Shown here one piece after another: positions 8,501 to 19,065 of a DNA stretch of 64,000 bases. The stretch's first letter is position 1. Every line of letters starts with the position of its first letter. A program made the translations under genes and the position numbers. The notes beneath the pieces were generated by a model. It was not told where the DNA came from. It was given only the letters and a program-made list of their open reading frames with translations, and made no database searches. The stretch is from Erythroxylum novogranatense (Eukaryota > Streptophyta > Magnoliopsida > Malpighiales > Erythroxylaceae), in contig CM057233.1 in assembly GCA_029891385.1 (NCBI GenBank), positions 34,392,540 through 34,456,539 of the forward strand. The letters run 5' to 3'.

Positions 8501-11387
8501 TGATCGAACGCCATATGAAGCTTAGACAGAAGGAAACCAAGCTGTAAGTCACTTGAGAATTTTGGATGTACTGCATATGCTTTAATAAATTCTCAATCTA
8601 GGCAAAAGCTAGATGAAAAATCACAAAAATGCATTTTTGTGGGTTATTGCACTCAATCTAAAGCGTACAGATTATTCGATCCTGTTACAAGCAAAATTCT
8701 GATAAGAAGGGATGTAATCTTCGATGAAAATTCTGCTTGGGTTGATGAGCATAAGAAAGACGTTCAAGCAGAAATGCACGGAATGCAACTAAATGAAAGT
8801 CAAGATTCAACAATCTTCCAAAATAATGGTTCTGTGAGTAGCCCCAGTACAACCACAAATTCAGCAACGTCATCACCAACTATTCCATCGACTCCTCAAA
8901 GACCTCTAACTCCATCTTCCTCTAGTTCGGATGAGACACCACCTCGAGGGATACAGTCATTATCTCAACTCTTAGAAACATGTCAATTTGCACTAAGTAT
9001 CGTGATCCAAACACGATGAGGAGGCAACTAAAAAAGGGAGTGGCGTGAGCAATGTTGGAAGAATTAAGCAAGATAGAGAAAAATGAAACACAGGAGTTAT
9101 GTGAGTTACTTTGGAAAACAAGTCATAGGGTTGAAATGGGTGTTCAAGACCAAGATTGCATCGATGGGAGTATTCAAAATACAAAGCGGCTGGTAGCGAA
9201 GGTTACGCACAGAAACAAGGTATCGATTTCGAAGAGACTTTTTCTCCTGTAGCACGTTTTGAAACAGTACGAATTATTTTAGCATTGGCAGCACAACTTC
9301 AATGGACAGTTTATCAATTTGATGTCAAATCGGCCTTCCTAAATGGAGATTTGATAGAAGAAGTTTATGTAGCTCAGCCTCCAGGATTTATTGTGAAAGG
9401 AAAAGAAGAAAAGATCTACAAGTTGAAGAAAGCATTATATGGCTTGAAACAGGCTCCGCGGGCGTGGTATAGCAAGATAGATGGATACTTCCAAGAGAAT
9501 GGATATCTAAGAAGCAATCATGAACCGACTTTGTATATAAAGAGGGAAGATACTAATAACTTTATCATTGTGTGTCTTTACGTTGATGATATTATCTATA
9601 CAAGCTCTTCTAACAATTTATTGGTTGAGTTCAAAGCGGTATGATGCATCGTTTGAAATGACAGACTTGGGTGTGCTACAATATTTTCTTGGCTTGGAGG
9701 TTCGACGAGATAGAAGGAGGATATTTGTGTCTCGGAAAAATATGCCAATGATCTCGCTTATGAAGTTTGGTATGATGAATCGTAATTCTGCGCAATCACA
9801 CCTATGAACACCAATGAGAAATTGATACTTCAAGATGGAGAAGGATTTGCAGATCCTAAGATGTCTGAAGCTTGGTAGGAGGATTGATTTATCTTACGCA
9901 TACACGCCCCGATATAGTATTTTCAGTTGGAGTAGTCTCAAGATTCATGCAAACACCATCTAAGATGCATTTGGTGCGACCAAGAGAATTTTAAGGTATA
10001 TTTTTGGAACAAGTGACTATGGCATTTGGTATGAAAGAAATCCCAACAAGAGATTATATGGCTTTACTGGACGGTGATTGGGCAAGCTCGATAGATGATA
10101 GAAGAAGTGTTTCGCAAATGTCTTCATGTTGGGATCGGGTGTGATTACATGGAGTTCAAAGAAACAACCTCTGAGAGCATTGTCCACCACGTATAGAGAG
10201 TACTTAGCGACCACATCGGTGAAGATGTCAAGCAATCTGGTTGAGGAGGATTTTGGCGAGTTGCATCATGAGCAGAGAGTATAACAACAATATTGTGTGA
10301 CAATAAGTCAACAATCTTTATGACTAAGAATCCAGCCTACCACAAGCAGTAACCAAACATATCGACATAAGGTATCATTTCATTCGTGATCTTGTAGCAA
10401 AGAGGAAATTACTTTGAAGTTTTGTGGCATCAAGAAGAACATTAACGATATTCTTACCAAGTCATTGTCAAGAGAACGATTTTGCTACTTAAGGAGAATG
10501 CTAGGAGTAAGCAACTTCGAATTACGGGGGCGTGTTGAAGAATAATTCGTAGTTGCTAGTTTGTAGGGATTTTTTCTGTTTCCTAATAATCTGCAGTATC
10601 TAAGTAGATCAGAGTAGTGCAGCAGTGATTCCATTTTTTCCTCTTTGTTCTGTTTCATGTAAGCCTATTAAAAGGCCGTATCTATTCAATAAGATGACAC
10701 TCAGTGATCAACTTTCTCATAATACTCTGCTGTAAGTTTTTTGTGTTTGATCCAACAAATATATCAGGTTAGAAGAGGAAAAATCAATGAGAGACTGAGA
10801 TGTTTGCAGGATATAGTTCCTGGCTGCTACAAGGTAAAATGTCTGCCTGTAAGAATCGATTCCTTTGAATATGTAAGGGTGGTCTCTTATGATATATTCT
10901 CTTCTGTTCCTTGTTCCCAGACAATGGGGATGGCAGTGATGTTAGATGAGATAATTAATTATGTACAGTCCTTGCAGAATCAGGTTGAGGTAAGACGATA
11001 CTTTCTGTCATTTGAAATGCTTTACGACTCTTAAACTAACAAAACTACTTAGCTTGTTTATTTCTCAGTTTTTATCCATGAAGCTCAGTGCAGCAAGTAC
11101 ATTTTACGACTTCAATGCAGAGACAGACGCCATAGAAACAATACAGGTGATCAGACATTCTACATCTACAGTTCATTCTCTTTTGTCTAGCTAGTACAGA
11201 TTTCTTTTTAATAAAAGAAAAAGCTATTCTATTTCCTAAAAGAAGATGAATATAAAACTGTCCAATCTATCTTTTGTGAGATACATGCATGGTTTCATTT
11301 ATGCAGAGAGCAAAGGCACAAGAGGAAAAGGAGATGAGAGAGAGACACGTAGGACATGGATACTTTCACTCAACACGGTCCCTTTGA
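5574..11387 (+). CDS. BEE3-like: bHLH transcription factor, BEE type (BR Enhanced Expression)
   Basis: I assemble six exons: 5574-5972, 6086-6205, 10768-10833, 10921-10989, 11069-11146 and 11307-11387. All introns are GT-AG and all exon junctions are in phase 0, giving about 270 residues. The N-terminal half is low-complexity acidic/serine-rich; a basic patch (SSRRGKRVK) starts at residue 134. The bHLH domain spans about residues 155-220: [20 protein letters not shown] holds the H-E-R contact residues, helix 1 contains [18 protein letters not shown], and helix 2 [20 protein letters not shown]. The tail ends FHSTRSL, like the FHSS/FHST endings I recall for this family. BEE proteins are nuclear factors downstream of brassinosteroid signalling that promote growth. 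Whether this is the BEE1 or BEE3 orthologue cannot be decided here. The start follows a TATA box by 113 bp. Intron 2 contains all of Copia-1 (4,446 bp), inserted 10 bp before the exon 3 acceptor. The coding sequence shows no stop or frameshift. Confidence 0.87.
6312..6534 (+). repeat. Copia-1 5' LTR
   Basis: 223 bp, beginning TGTTGAAG and ending TCCAACA, with near-identity to 10533-10757. It is followed two bases later by a primer-binding site. Confidence 0.95.
6536..6547 (+). promoter_or_regulatory. Copia-1 primer-binding site
   Basis: tggtatcgagta matches the tRNA-iMet-type site tggtatcagagc except that one A is missing from the TCAGA part. The same one-base loss recurs many times in this element (see findings). 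Confidence 0.75.
6581..10515 (+). pseudogene. Copia-1 gag-pol polyprotein, frameshifted
   Basis: Recognisable blocks in order: gag from 6581; a glycine/arginine-rich stretch then a zinc knuckle [14 protein letters not shown] (7340-7381); a protease motif [10 protein letters not shown] (about 7497-7526); a GAG-pre-integrase HLRYGHLNF block (about 7890); the integrase core (about 8060-8430); reverse transcriptase from about 9190, with [11 protein letters not shown] and LYVDDI (about 9577-9594); RNase H from about 10040. At least a dozen one- or two-base shifts and a few stops interrupt it, including a shift inside the integrase D-R-G-G-E motif (8255-8280) and one after the YVDD block (about 9645). 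No domain is missing as a block. Several shifts follow one pattern, CAG or CTG reduced to CG, so the living sequence may be less broken than it looks. Confidence 0.85.
10525..10532 (+). promoter_or_regulatory. Copia-1 polypurine tract
   Basis: A short G-rich tract (cgggggcg) lies directly before the 3' LTR, where the plus-strand primer of a retrotransposon is expected. Confidence 0.5.
10533..10757 (+). repeat. Copia-1 3' LTR, now adjacent to the BEE intron 2 acceptor
   Basis: 225 bp, differing from the 5' LTR at about four sites (for example catttc/ctgtttc and ctcggtg/ctcagtg). Its last base lies 10 bp before exon 3 of the host gene, so it now provides the sequence immediately upstream of that splice acceptor. 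Confidence 0.95.
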
Positions 11388-12318
11388 CTTGACTTTTGGA
11401 TGTTATTCCTTATTATTGCCATCCACCACATGGAAATGCAGATGCTGTTCTTCCCAGTACTTAAACTTCCACATGTATATGGATTTCGTTACCACTTTAT
11501 GCTATATTCCAAACAGTAGTGGTTAATTTATACCTAAAACATGCGTGAAAATTTAATTCTTTTTCAGTCCTTCTAATTTATATATTTTTTTGTTTGTTTA
11601 CAAATTCAATAAAAAAAATTGTTTGTTTAAATTTTGTGTTAATTTCTTTTAATTTTAATAAATTATGAAAATCATATAAATTGTTTTTTTTTTTTCTTTT
11701 GTTAATAATTATTTAATATTAGTTACTAATAAGAATTAAGAATAATTATATTTATTTTAATTTTATAATTAAATAAATTATGAAAATAAAATAAATTCAA
11801 TTTAATAATTACTTAATAAATATAATTTAAATTTCAAAATATATAAATTTCAAATAAAATTTTCTTTAATAATAAAAATATATTAACACATAAATATTAA
11901 TTATTAATAAAATATAATAATTTTAGTTGATAAGTATTATATAAGATATTAAAATAAAATTTATTTATTTTAATTTTATATAATATGTAATTATTATCAC
12001 AAATGAAAATAGAACTTGATGTTAATAATCAAACAAGATATTATTTTGTTTAAAAATAAAAGTAAAAAATGAAAATTACATAAAGCGAAATTATAAAACA
12101 TGCCCTTTTCTTCTCCTCCTTTCTCGTGTTTTATTATTCAGTTTTCCAAGACCTAATTATGGTGATTAATCTTGCAGCATGAGATATATTTGCCTTATCT
12201 TACCATCCAATGCATAATTAAATCTATCATGAAATAATTAAATCGTGTTTTATTATTCGTAGGCAACAAGCATGTTTGGCCAATGATTACTTGGATGTAA
12301 TAGTATGCTCTCGTTAGC
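11388..12318. other. 3' flank of the BEE-type gene, AT-rich
   Basis: The first roughly 220 bp after the stop codon are probably the 3' untranslated region; a candidate poly(A) signal (aataaa within caataaaaaaa) lies at about 11608. From 11540 to 12110 the sequence is extremely A+T-rich, with no gene or repeat I can name. The LINE ORF1 region begins next; the exact 5' end of the LINE and its target-site duplication were not found. Confidence 0.6.
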
Positions 12319-12354
12319 ATGAGTCTTAGTTTTCGTTCTAAGTTATTTTTTGCT

Positions 12355-13529
12355 ATGGATCGGGATGATACTCCACCAGAACCTTCCCAACTAGTTGTTC
12401 CACCTCGAACTCTTGACGAGGAAGAGGACGAAGGTATTTCCTTCGATATTACGCCGGAAGGTCCTGAGCAAGGATTTGAATTTTTTCTAGTGGGAATATT
12501 TCTTACATACACTCCTATAAATTTTCTCTCTATGAAATCTGTTTTAGCAGATTTATGGCACCCATTGGGCGGTGTTACGATCTCTGATTTGGGAGCTAAA
12601 AGGTATTTGTTCCGGTTTTACAATCATGTTGATCTTAATCGGGCTATTGAAGGAGCACCCTGGTTGTTTAATAAACACCTTCTCATTTGGAGTAAGATAG
12701 GTACTAATGAAGATCCCCTTCGAATTCCACTGATTTCCACCGATGTTTGGGTGATTATTAAAGATCTTAAACCAGGTTTCATGCGTGAAGATGTGGCAAA
12801 TTCACTGGAAATTTTGTTGGTAAGTATATTTGCAATGATGCCAAATACTTATCTGATTCTGCTGCTTTGGAAGACTATTCTTTGAGAGTAAGAGTTACTC
12901 TAGATGTGCGTCACCCATTGAGAAGGAAGAAGAAGTTGATAGATAGCAAAGGAGTACCTTTCTATATTCACTTCTCCTATGAAAGGATATTTGTTTACTA
13001 CTACTTATGTGGCATCCTTGGCCACACAGATTCTTACTGTGAAGTTCGCCTGAAGAAGAAGCCGGAGGAACTGGTGTTTGGTTGGAATGCATAGCTCCGG
13101 GCATTGCCTCGCCGGAATCGAAGAGCACCAAGTCAGTGGTTGTGTGAGAATGGAAAGTCTAGAATAGGGGCAAAAATTAATGTTGATTTGAAGGAGGGAG
13201 ATAATCAGGAGGCGGATTCTTTGCCTTTATATTCAAATATTTTTCGCAATTCCCTCTTTGGTTTTAATCCAAATTTGACAGGTGGAGGTGATGATATGTC
13301 ATTTATGGAGACAGATTCTATGGGGAGATTGAGCTTAAGTGGGCAAGAAGAGAATATTGGGCTTAATATTCCTCATGACCCAAAGAAAAGGCCCAGGCAG
13401 GAAAAATCAAAATCATCATCTAATATTTCTAATGCTCAGGATTTATTAGGTGGTAATCAAACTGGAGTTCACCCTTCAGCTTCTAAGATATTGACTGATC
13501 CCGTGAAGCGGGATAGCCGGAAACAATGA
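12355..13529 (+). pseudogene. LINE ORF1 (DUF4283 nucleic-acid-binding protein with zinc knuckle), broken
   Basis: ORF1 of plant L1 LINEs encodes an RNA-binding partner of the reverse transcriptase. The DUF4283-like core runs from about 12480 to 12860 (for example the GAPWLFNKHLLIW block). A CCHC-type knuckle follows at about 13000-13045, but the first cysteine of the C-x2-C pair reads tyrosine (YYLCGILGHTDSYC), so metal binding is likely lost. A frameshift lies near 12830-12870 and a TAG stop at 13092-13094. The ATG at 12355 is preferred over 12319 because it starts the acidic MDRDDTPPEP segment. The stop codon at 13527-13529 overlaps the ORF2 start as ATGA. Confidence 0.8.
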
Positions 13530-14322
13530 GGATCCTCAGTTGGAACTGTCGGGGTATCGGCAAGCCTCGGGCAGTTAGAGCTTTGAAGGATTTAGTTGTT
13601 AATTACAAACCAGATATTATTTTTCTCATTGAAACACGTATGCATGCTAGTCGTTTGGAGGAAGTCAGAGTTCTTCTTTCTTTTGAGAATTGTTTTTGTG
13701 TTGATAGGGTCGGTTTAGGAGGGGGTCTTTGCTTGTATTGGAAGGTTCATGTTTATTTAACTTTATTGTCCTATTCGAATAATTATGTTGATTGCAAAAT
13801 TAATGAGAATGACTCTTTTTGGCGTTACACTGGGTTTTATGGGTTTCCGGAATCTGGTCGTCGTAGGGCTTCTTGGGCTTTATTACGGTCCTTATCGACT
13901 AGTTATTCTTTACCTTGGTTTATCTCCGGTGATTTTAATGATATTAGTGCTGACTATGAGAAACTGGGTGGGCCGTCTAGACCTAGTTATCTATTAAATG
14001 GTTTTAACGAAGCCATATCTGATGCTGGGCTTGTGGATCTCGACACTTCAGGCCCATTTTTTACCTGGGAAGGGACTAATCCGAACGGTGATAGAGTCCA
14101 GGAGAAGCTCGATCGAGCTATGGCGAATTCTGATTTCGCGAGCCTGTTTCCTAATGCAAACGCTATTGTTCTTGTTACCCCAGTTTCAGACCATTATGCT
14201 ATCTTTTCGGATCTGTGCCCTTTGGCTAATGATAGTTCTGCTCAACGTTTCTTCCGTTTTGATAATTCGTGGTTAGGGGAAGAGGGTTTGGAAGCAGTTG
14301 TTCGTGAAGGTTGGAGCCGATT
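13526..14322 (+). pseudogene. LINE ORF2, endonuclease domain (truncated by Copia-2)
   Basis: This is an apurinic/apyrimidinic-type endonuclease that nicks target DNA for target-primed reverse transcription. The domain is open and complete: SWNCRG (residues 5-10), the catalytic glutamate in IETR (about residue 36), SGDFND (about 134-139) and the terminal SDHYAI motif (about 223). The frame runs straight into the Copia-2 LTR at 14325, so the remainder of ORF2 lies beyond 22764. Confidence 0.9.
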
Positions 14323-14324
14323 TA

Positions 14325-15729
14325 TGTTGGATCGCGTACGGTCCGAGTATTCACAATACACTGCGGAAAAAGACCATGCAACAACATGAGTATAATCGAA
14401 AACACGAAGGATTAACGAAAGTACCTTATTTTTGTTGGTGGATTGCTTCTTTTCGGATTCCAAGACACTGCAAATCGCTAATGCCCTCTACCGGTATCCA
14501 CACGAGCATGAACGATCCGGGCTGCGGCTGTAGTGTGCTAGCACGTCCTAAAACACTTTCTGAACGCCGCACGATCTTTCTCTTGGTTGGCGGCTAGGGT
14601 TTCGTCTTTTCTTCCCCTTAACCTAATGAGACCTAAGTTTCTCTATTTATAGAGAAACCCTAATCTCATTTAGGCCCTATTAAGTTTCGGCCCATTATAT
14701 CATATATAATAAAAGCCCGACAACTTAATTAAATCTAGCCCAATAAATATATCTAAATATATTTATTCAACACCTAATAAATTAGGCCCAAGAGAATAAG
14801 CCCATATCACATTACTCTTTGTGTGCGACCCCAGAGGCTCATTTGATGTTGGCAATGGGCGATCACATTTCAAGGCCCATAAGTCATAAGCGGCCTCTAG
14901 CAAGACATTATGACTACCCAAATCAAATGAGGATCGATAATCCGATTTAACTCAGAAACTATGGTTATAGGCTCGGTCCTTTGTAACACGATATCAAGAT
15001 TAATCACAAGGCATGGTACATGTCAACCTTTGATTAATCATAGTTTCTTGATCCCAAGTTGATGATTATAACAAATGACATTGATGACTCTTCATCAATT
15101 CATTTGAAACGACCATGCATTTCTTCATCACACTTATCAAGAGGCCCAAATGATATCTCTCTCATTTAAGAGAGGTACAAATCCCATCTACGTCATTAAC
15201 ATCCCTCCGTATGATTCATTTAGTATCCAACATAAGACTATATGTTATTCGGTTAAAATAACTTAGTCTAATATCAAAACACTAAATTCCTCATGTAGGA
15301 ACCATGATGACTTCAGTCAAAGGACTAAAGTCAAACCATATAATGAATCACTAATGACATGAAACCATGTAGTATTGTGGGTCGGTCCAATATATGTTCT
15401 CTAACATATATCTATGTTTCTGATTTGATATCTCATATCCATGATCAGTAAAACGTGATCATCAATCAGAACACATACTAGTCTTAATTCATTATTGTTC
15501 CACCAATAATGATCGACCAGGGACAGTCTAGAATAGTATTATAACGCTTATGGTTTTACTATCAAGTCACATACTTGATGACATAAGTCTAATACCATTC
15601 ATGGAATGTAAATCACATTACATTAAATACATGCATATATGAAGGAATACCTCATAATATATTATTAACAAGTCATAATGTTAATACATGAATCACAAAT
15701 ACCCATTGGCCTAGGGCACACTACTAACA
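14325..15729 (-). repeat. Copia-2 3' LTR
   Basis: 1,405 bp, matching 21367-22764 with scattered one- to three-base differences. On the minus strand it starts TGTTAGTA and ends CCAACA. The frames at 14298-14597 in this stretch are LTR sequence. Confidence 0.95.
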
Positions 15730-15743
15730 ATCTCCCACTTGCA
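15730..15743 (-). promoter_or_regulatory. Copia-2 polypurine tract
   Basis: On the minus strand the sequence aagtgggagat lies directly before the 3' LTR. This is the usual copia plus-strand priming tract, and an almost identical tract precedes the Copia-3 3' LTR. Confidence 0.75.
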
Positions 15744-15749
15744 CTAGGC

Positions 15750-18160
15750 CTAATCGGTCAGATATCTAATACCCATAGACCTCGTATGACTCTCATGTTT
15801 AGGCTGTGGAAGAGGCTTAGTAAGTGGATCGGCAATGTTGTCATCTGTGTCCACTTTGCATATCTTCACGTCTCCTCTCCCACTGATCTCTCTAATCAGA
15901 TGGAAACGTCTGAGTATGTGTTTGGATCTATTATGTGAGTTTGGTTCCTTAGCCTGTGCTATAGCCCCATTATTTTCACAATAAAGGTCTATAGGACTTG
16001 CAATGCTAGGAACAACTCCAAGCTCAGTAATGAACTTCCTGATCCATACAGCTTCCTTAGCTGCATCCGATGTAGCAATGTACTCGACTTGGTTGTAGAA
16101 TCGACAATGATGTCTTGCTTTGAACTTTTCCACTCATCGCACCTCCATTCAAAGCAGAACACAAAACCCGATTGCGATCGAAATCATCTATGTCGATCGA
16201 AAACCAGCATCGGTGTAACCATTTACAACTAGCTCTCCTTCAAGTCCTCCATAGACTAGAACATATCCTTAGTTCTTCTCAAGTACTTAAGGATGTTCTT
16301 AATCGCTATCCAAATGACTCTCACCATAATTAGATTGGTATCTACTTGTTATGCTCAAAGCATATGAGACATCCGGTCGAGTACATAACATGGCATACAT
16401 GATAGATCCAATTGCAGATGCATATGGAATCTTACTCATGCGCCAAGCTCCTTATCCAAGTAGGACAATCCTTCTTAGAAAGCTTGATTCCATGTGACAT
16501 AGGTAAGAATCCTCTCTTGGAATCTTGCATCTTGAACATTTTGAAGATTTTATCTATGTATGTACCCGACTTAGACCTATAAGCTTTCTTGATCTATCTC
16601 TATAGATCTTAATGCCTAAAACATAGGCAGCCTCACCTAAGTCTTTCATTGAGAAACGTTTCCTTAACCAAATCTTGACACTTTGTAAGGTTGGAATATC
16701 GTTTCCAATGAGCAATATGTCATCAACATATAAAGCTAAAAGACAACAAAGATTCCCACTAACCTTTTGTAAACACAAGGTTCATCTTCATTCTTGATGA
16801 ATCCAAACTCTTTGACAACTTCATCAAAACGAACATTCCAGCTTCTTGATGCTTGCTTCAATCCATAAATGGATCTTTGAAGCTTGCACACCTTTCCCGA
16901 ATTCTTAGGATGGGCAAAACCCTCAGGCTGTATCATATATACATCCTCAAGTAAGTTTCCATTAAGGAAAGCCGTTTTGACATCCATTTGTCATATCTCA
17001 TAATCGTAGTATATAGCTATGGCAATAAGAATTCTAATAGATTTGATCATGACCACTGGAGAAAATGTCTCATCATAATCAATTCCATGAACTTGTCGAT
17101 AACCTTTAGCAACAAGTCTTGCTTTATAAGTGTGCACATTTCCATCCATGTCGAGTTTCTTTTTGAAAACCCATTTGCATCCAATGGTCTTCAAGCTATC
17201 AGACGGATCAATCAAAGTCCAAACTTGGTTGTCATACATGGATTGCATCTCTGCTTTCATGGCCTCTAACCATTTAGCAGATTCTGGACTTTCCATAGCT
17301 TCTTGATAGGTTGTGGGCTCATTATGATCGATGAGCATCACATTATCATCATCAGTAACGAGAAATCCATATCTCTCGGGCTCATGACGAATCCTATCAG
17401 ATCTACATAGGCCTTGTGTTGTTGAAGGCTGCTCATCAACAGCTTGTGAGCTCGCTTCAATCTCCTTTTCAGGCTCAATGTCATTTTGTGAAACTTGAAT
17501 TTCTTCAAGTTGTACTTTACTCCCACTGTTTCCTTTGGAAACAAATTCCTTCTCTAAGAAGAAACCATTTCGAGCAACAAGCACTTTATTCTCTGCTGGG
17601 ATGTAAAAGTAATATCCTTTAGTTTCCTTAGAATATCCCACAAAATAACATTTTTCAAATTTGGGTGCCAACTTGTCAGCAATTGGACGCTTCACATAAG
17701 CCTCACAACCCCAAATCTTTAGAAAAGATAAATTGGGACGCTTCCCAATCCATATCTCATAAGGTGTCTTTTCCACAGCCTTTGAAGGAATACGGTTCAA
17801 TATGAATGCTGCGGTTTCTAAAGCATAGCCCCAGAAGTATTTTGGAAGATCAGTTTGACTCATCATTGATCGAACCATATCTAATAGAGTTTGATTTCTC
17901 CTTTCAGAAACACCATTCCATTGACGAGTTCCTGGAGGAGTCAATTGTGAAACGATTCCACAATCCTTAAGATAATCATCAAACTCTTGGCTTAAATATT
18001 CACCTCCTCGATCAGATCGAAGGATTTTAATATTCTTGCCAAGCTGATTTTGTACTTCATTCTTATACTCTTTGAACTTTTCAAAAGATTCAGATTTGTA
18101 CTTCATTAAATAGACATACCCATATCTACTGAATTCATCTAAAAAAGTAATGAAATACAA
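15750..18160 (-). pseudogene. Copia-2 pol (integrase core, reverse transcriptase, RNase H), degraded
   Basis: The open part 18160-16991 gives the integrase core from YFITFLDEFSRYGYVYLM onward (with the D-R-G-G-E motif and later NGVSERRN), then the linker and the start of reverse transcriptase (WVFKKK, KARLVAKGYRQ). A TGA at about 16988-16990 falls where a tryptophan codon is expected before QMDVKTAFLNG. Reverse transcriptase continues at 16987-16736 and at 16778-16554, which holds the catalytic LYVDDILLIG. After a damaged stretch (about 16140-16550) the RNase H end is open at 16133-15750, with the terminal DPLTKPLPQPKH motif. Protease, pre-integrase and the HHCC zinc finger of integrase are absent. 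Confidence 0.88.
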
Positions 18161-19065
18161 TTAACCTCTCTTTCAGCTCTTCCAAATGGAGTTTGCAGTT
18201 CCTTTTCCAATGACCAGGTTCATTGCAATGAAAGCAAACTCCCTCCTTGGGTGCCTTAGTCTTAGCTTTAGGCTTGGGCTTGGGCTTGGGCTTGGACTTG
18301 GGTACTTTACCTTTGTCCTTTGCTGTGCCCTTCTTCTTGAAACCTTTTCCCTTTTGAACCACAAAAACTTCATTGGTGGTCTTTACCTTTCCCTTTAAGT
18401 TCTCTTCAGCAGTTTTCAGCATCCCATGCAATTCATCAATGGACTTCTCCATATTATGTATGTTGTAGTTAAGAATGAACTGATCATATTCATCAGTCAA
18501 GGATAATAGAATAAGATCCGTTGCCAATTCTTGACTAACAGGTGCACCTAATTTCTCAAGATGATGAATGTAACTCTTCATCTTAAGAACATGAGCACTC
18601 ACAGGTGTGCCAGGAGTCATCTTGCATGAATTCAATGCCTTAGTGGTTCTAAACCTCTCTTGGCGTGCTTGCTCTTGAAACATAGCTTTCAATTCATGAA
18701 TTCAATGCCTTAGTGGTTCTAAACCTCTCTTGGCGTGCTTGCTCTTGAAACATAGCTTTCAGTTGAGCAAGCATGTCATAGGCTTCCATTTCCTCTAAAT
18801 CCTTCTGAAGGTCAGAGATCATGGCGCCTAACATAAGGCATGACACATCCGTAGAGTCATTGATATGCTTCATGTAAGCATCCTTTTGAGCCTTAGGTGC
18901 AATTGCTGGTGGTTCCTCAGGGATGGGCTCTTCTAAGACATAAAGCTTTCTTTCTTGCTTGAGAACAATTCTCAAGTTCCTATACCAATCTAGGAAATTT
19001 GTTCCATTAAGTTTTTCTTTCTCTAAGATAGATCGCATAGAAAGGTTTGTGGATGGAGTAGCCAT
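18135..19065 (-). pseudogene. Copia-2 gag (UBN2-type capsid plus zinc knuckle), split by a tandem duplication
   Basis: Gag starts at 19065 (MATPSTNLSMRSILEKEKLN) and runs to 18694; a second frame from 18692 to 18135 carries the rest, ending with a Lys-Pro repeat (KPKPKPKPKAK) and an intact zinc knuckle CFHCNEPGHWKRNC. The two frames share the same 22 residues because 67 bp (18625-18691) are repeated at 18695-18761 with a period of 70 bp. As 70 is not a multiple of 3, the duplication shifts the frame. Soon after the zinc knuckle the frame joins pol-type sequence directly, which marks the internal deletion. Confidence 0.88.
18625..18761. repeat. 70-bp-period tandem duplication within Copia-2 gag
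   Basis: 18625-18691 and 18695-18761 are identical apart from the junction. It is one extra unit, not an array. It introduces a +1 shift in gag. Confidence 0.95.

Larger units (their letters stand above)
6312..10757 (+). mobile_element. Copia-1: complete Ty1/copia element in BEE intron 2
   Basis: This is a 4,446-bp element with 223/225-bp LTRs (TGTTGAAG...CCAACA) and a perfect 5-bp target-site duplication aatat (6307-6311 and 10758-10762). It lies in the same orientation as the host gene. Order: 5' LTR, tRNA-iMet-type primer-binding site, gag with zinc knuckle, protease, integrase, reverse transcriptase, RNase H, purine tract, 3' LTR, which is the copia order. The LTRs differ at only about four positions, so insertion was recent, yet the coding region is full of frameshifts. 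Short LTRs and size resemble the Ale/Retrofit-like copia lineages; this lineage name is a guess. Confidence 0.95.
12319..14324 (+). mobile_element. L1-type LINE, 5' half
   Basis: This half holds ORF1 and the endonuclease part of ORF2 of a plant non-LTR retrotransposon. It is cut at 14324 by Copia-2; the LINE resumes at 22765 in the same frame once one copy of the attta duplication (14320-14324, 22765-22769) is removed. Part of the 5' UTR probably lies upstream of 12319 but cannot be delimited. Confidence 0.9.

Noticed and set aside
10788..10790. Glycine in [10 protein letters not shown] of the bHLH domain as a damaging mutation
   Set aside because: My recollection is that BEE-type proteins commonly have glycine here, and the H-E-R contact residues are intact.
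11385..11470. A longer C-terminus of the BEE-type protein by a frameshift after FHSTR
   Set aside because: The family usually ends close to this motif (FHS...L), so the TGA at 11385 is accepted as the natural stop.
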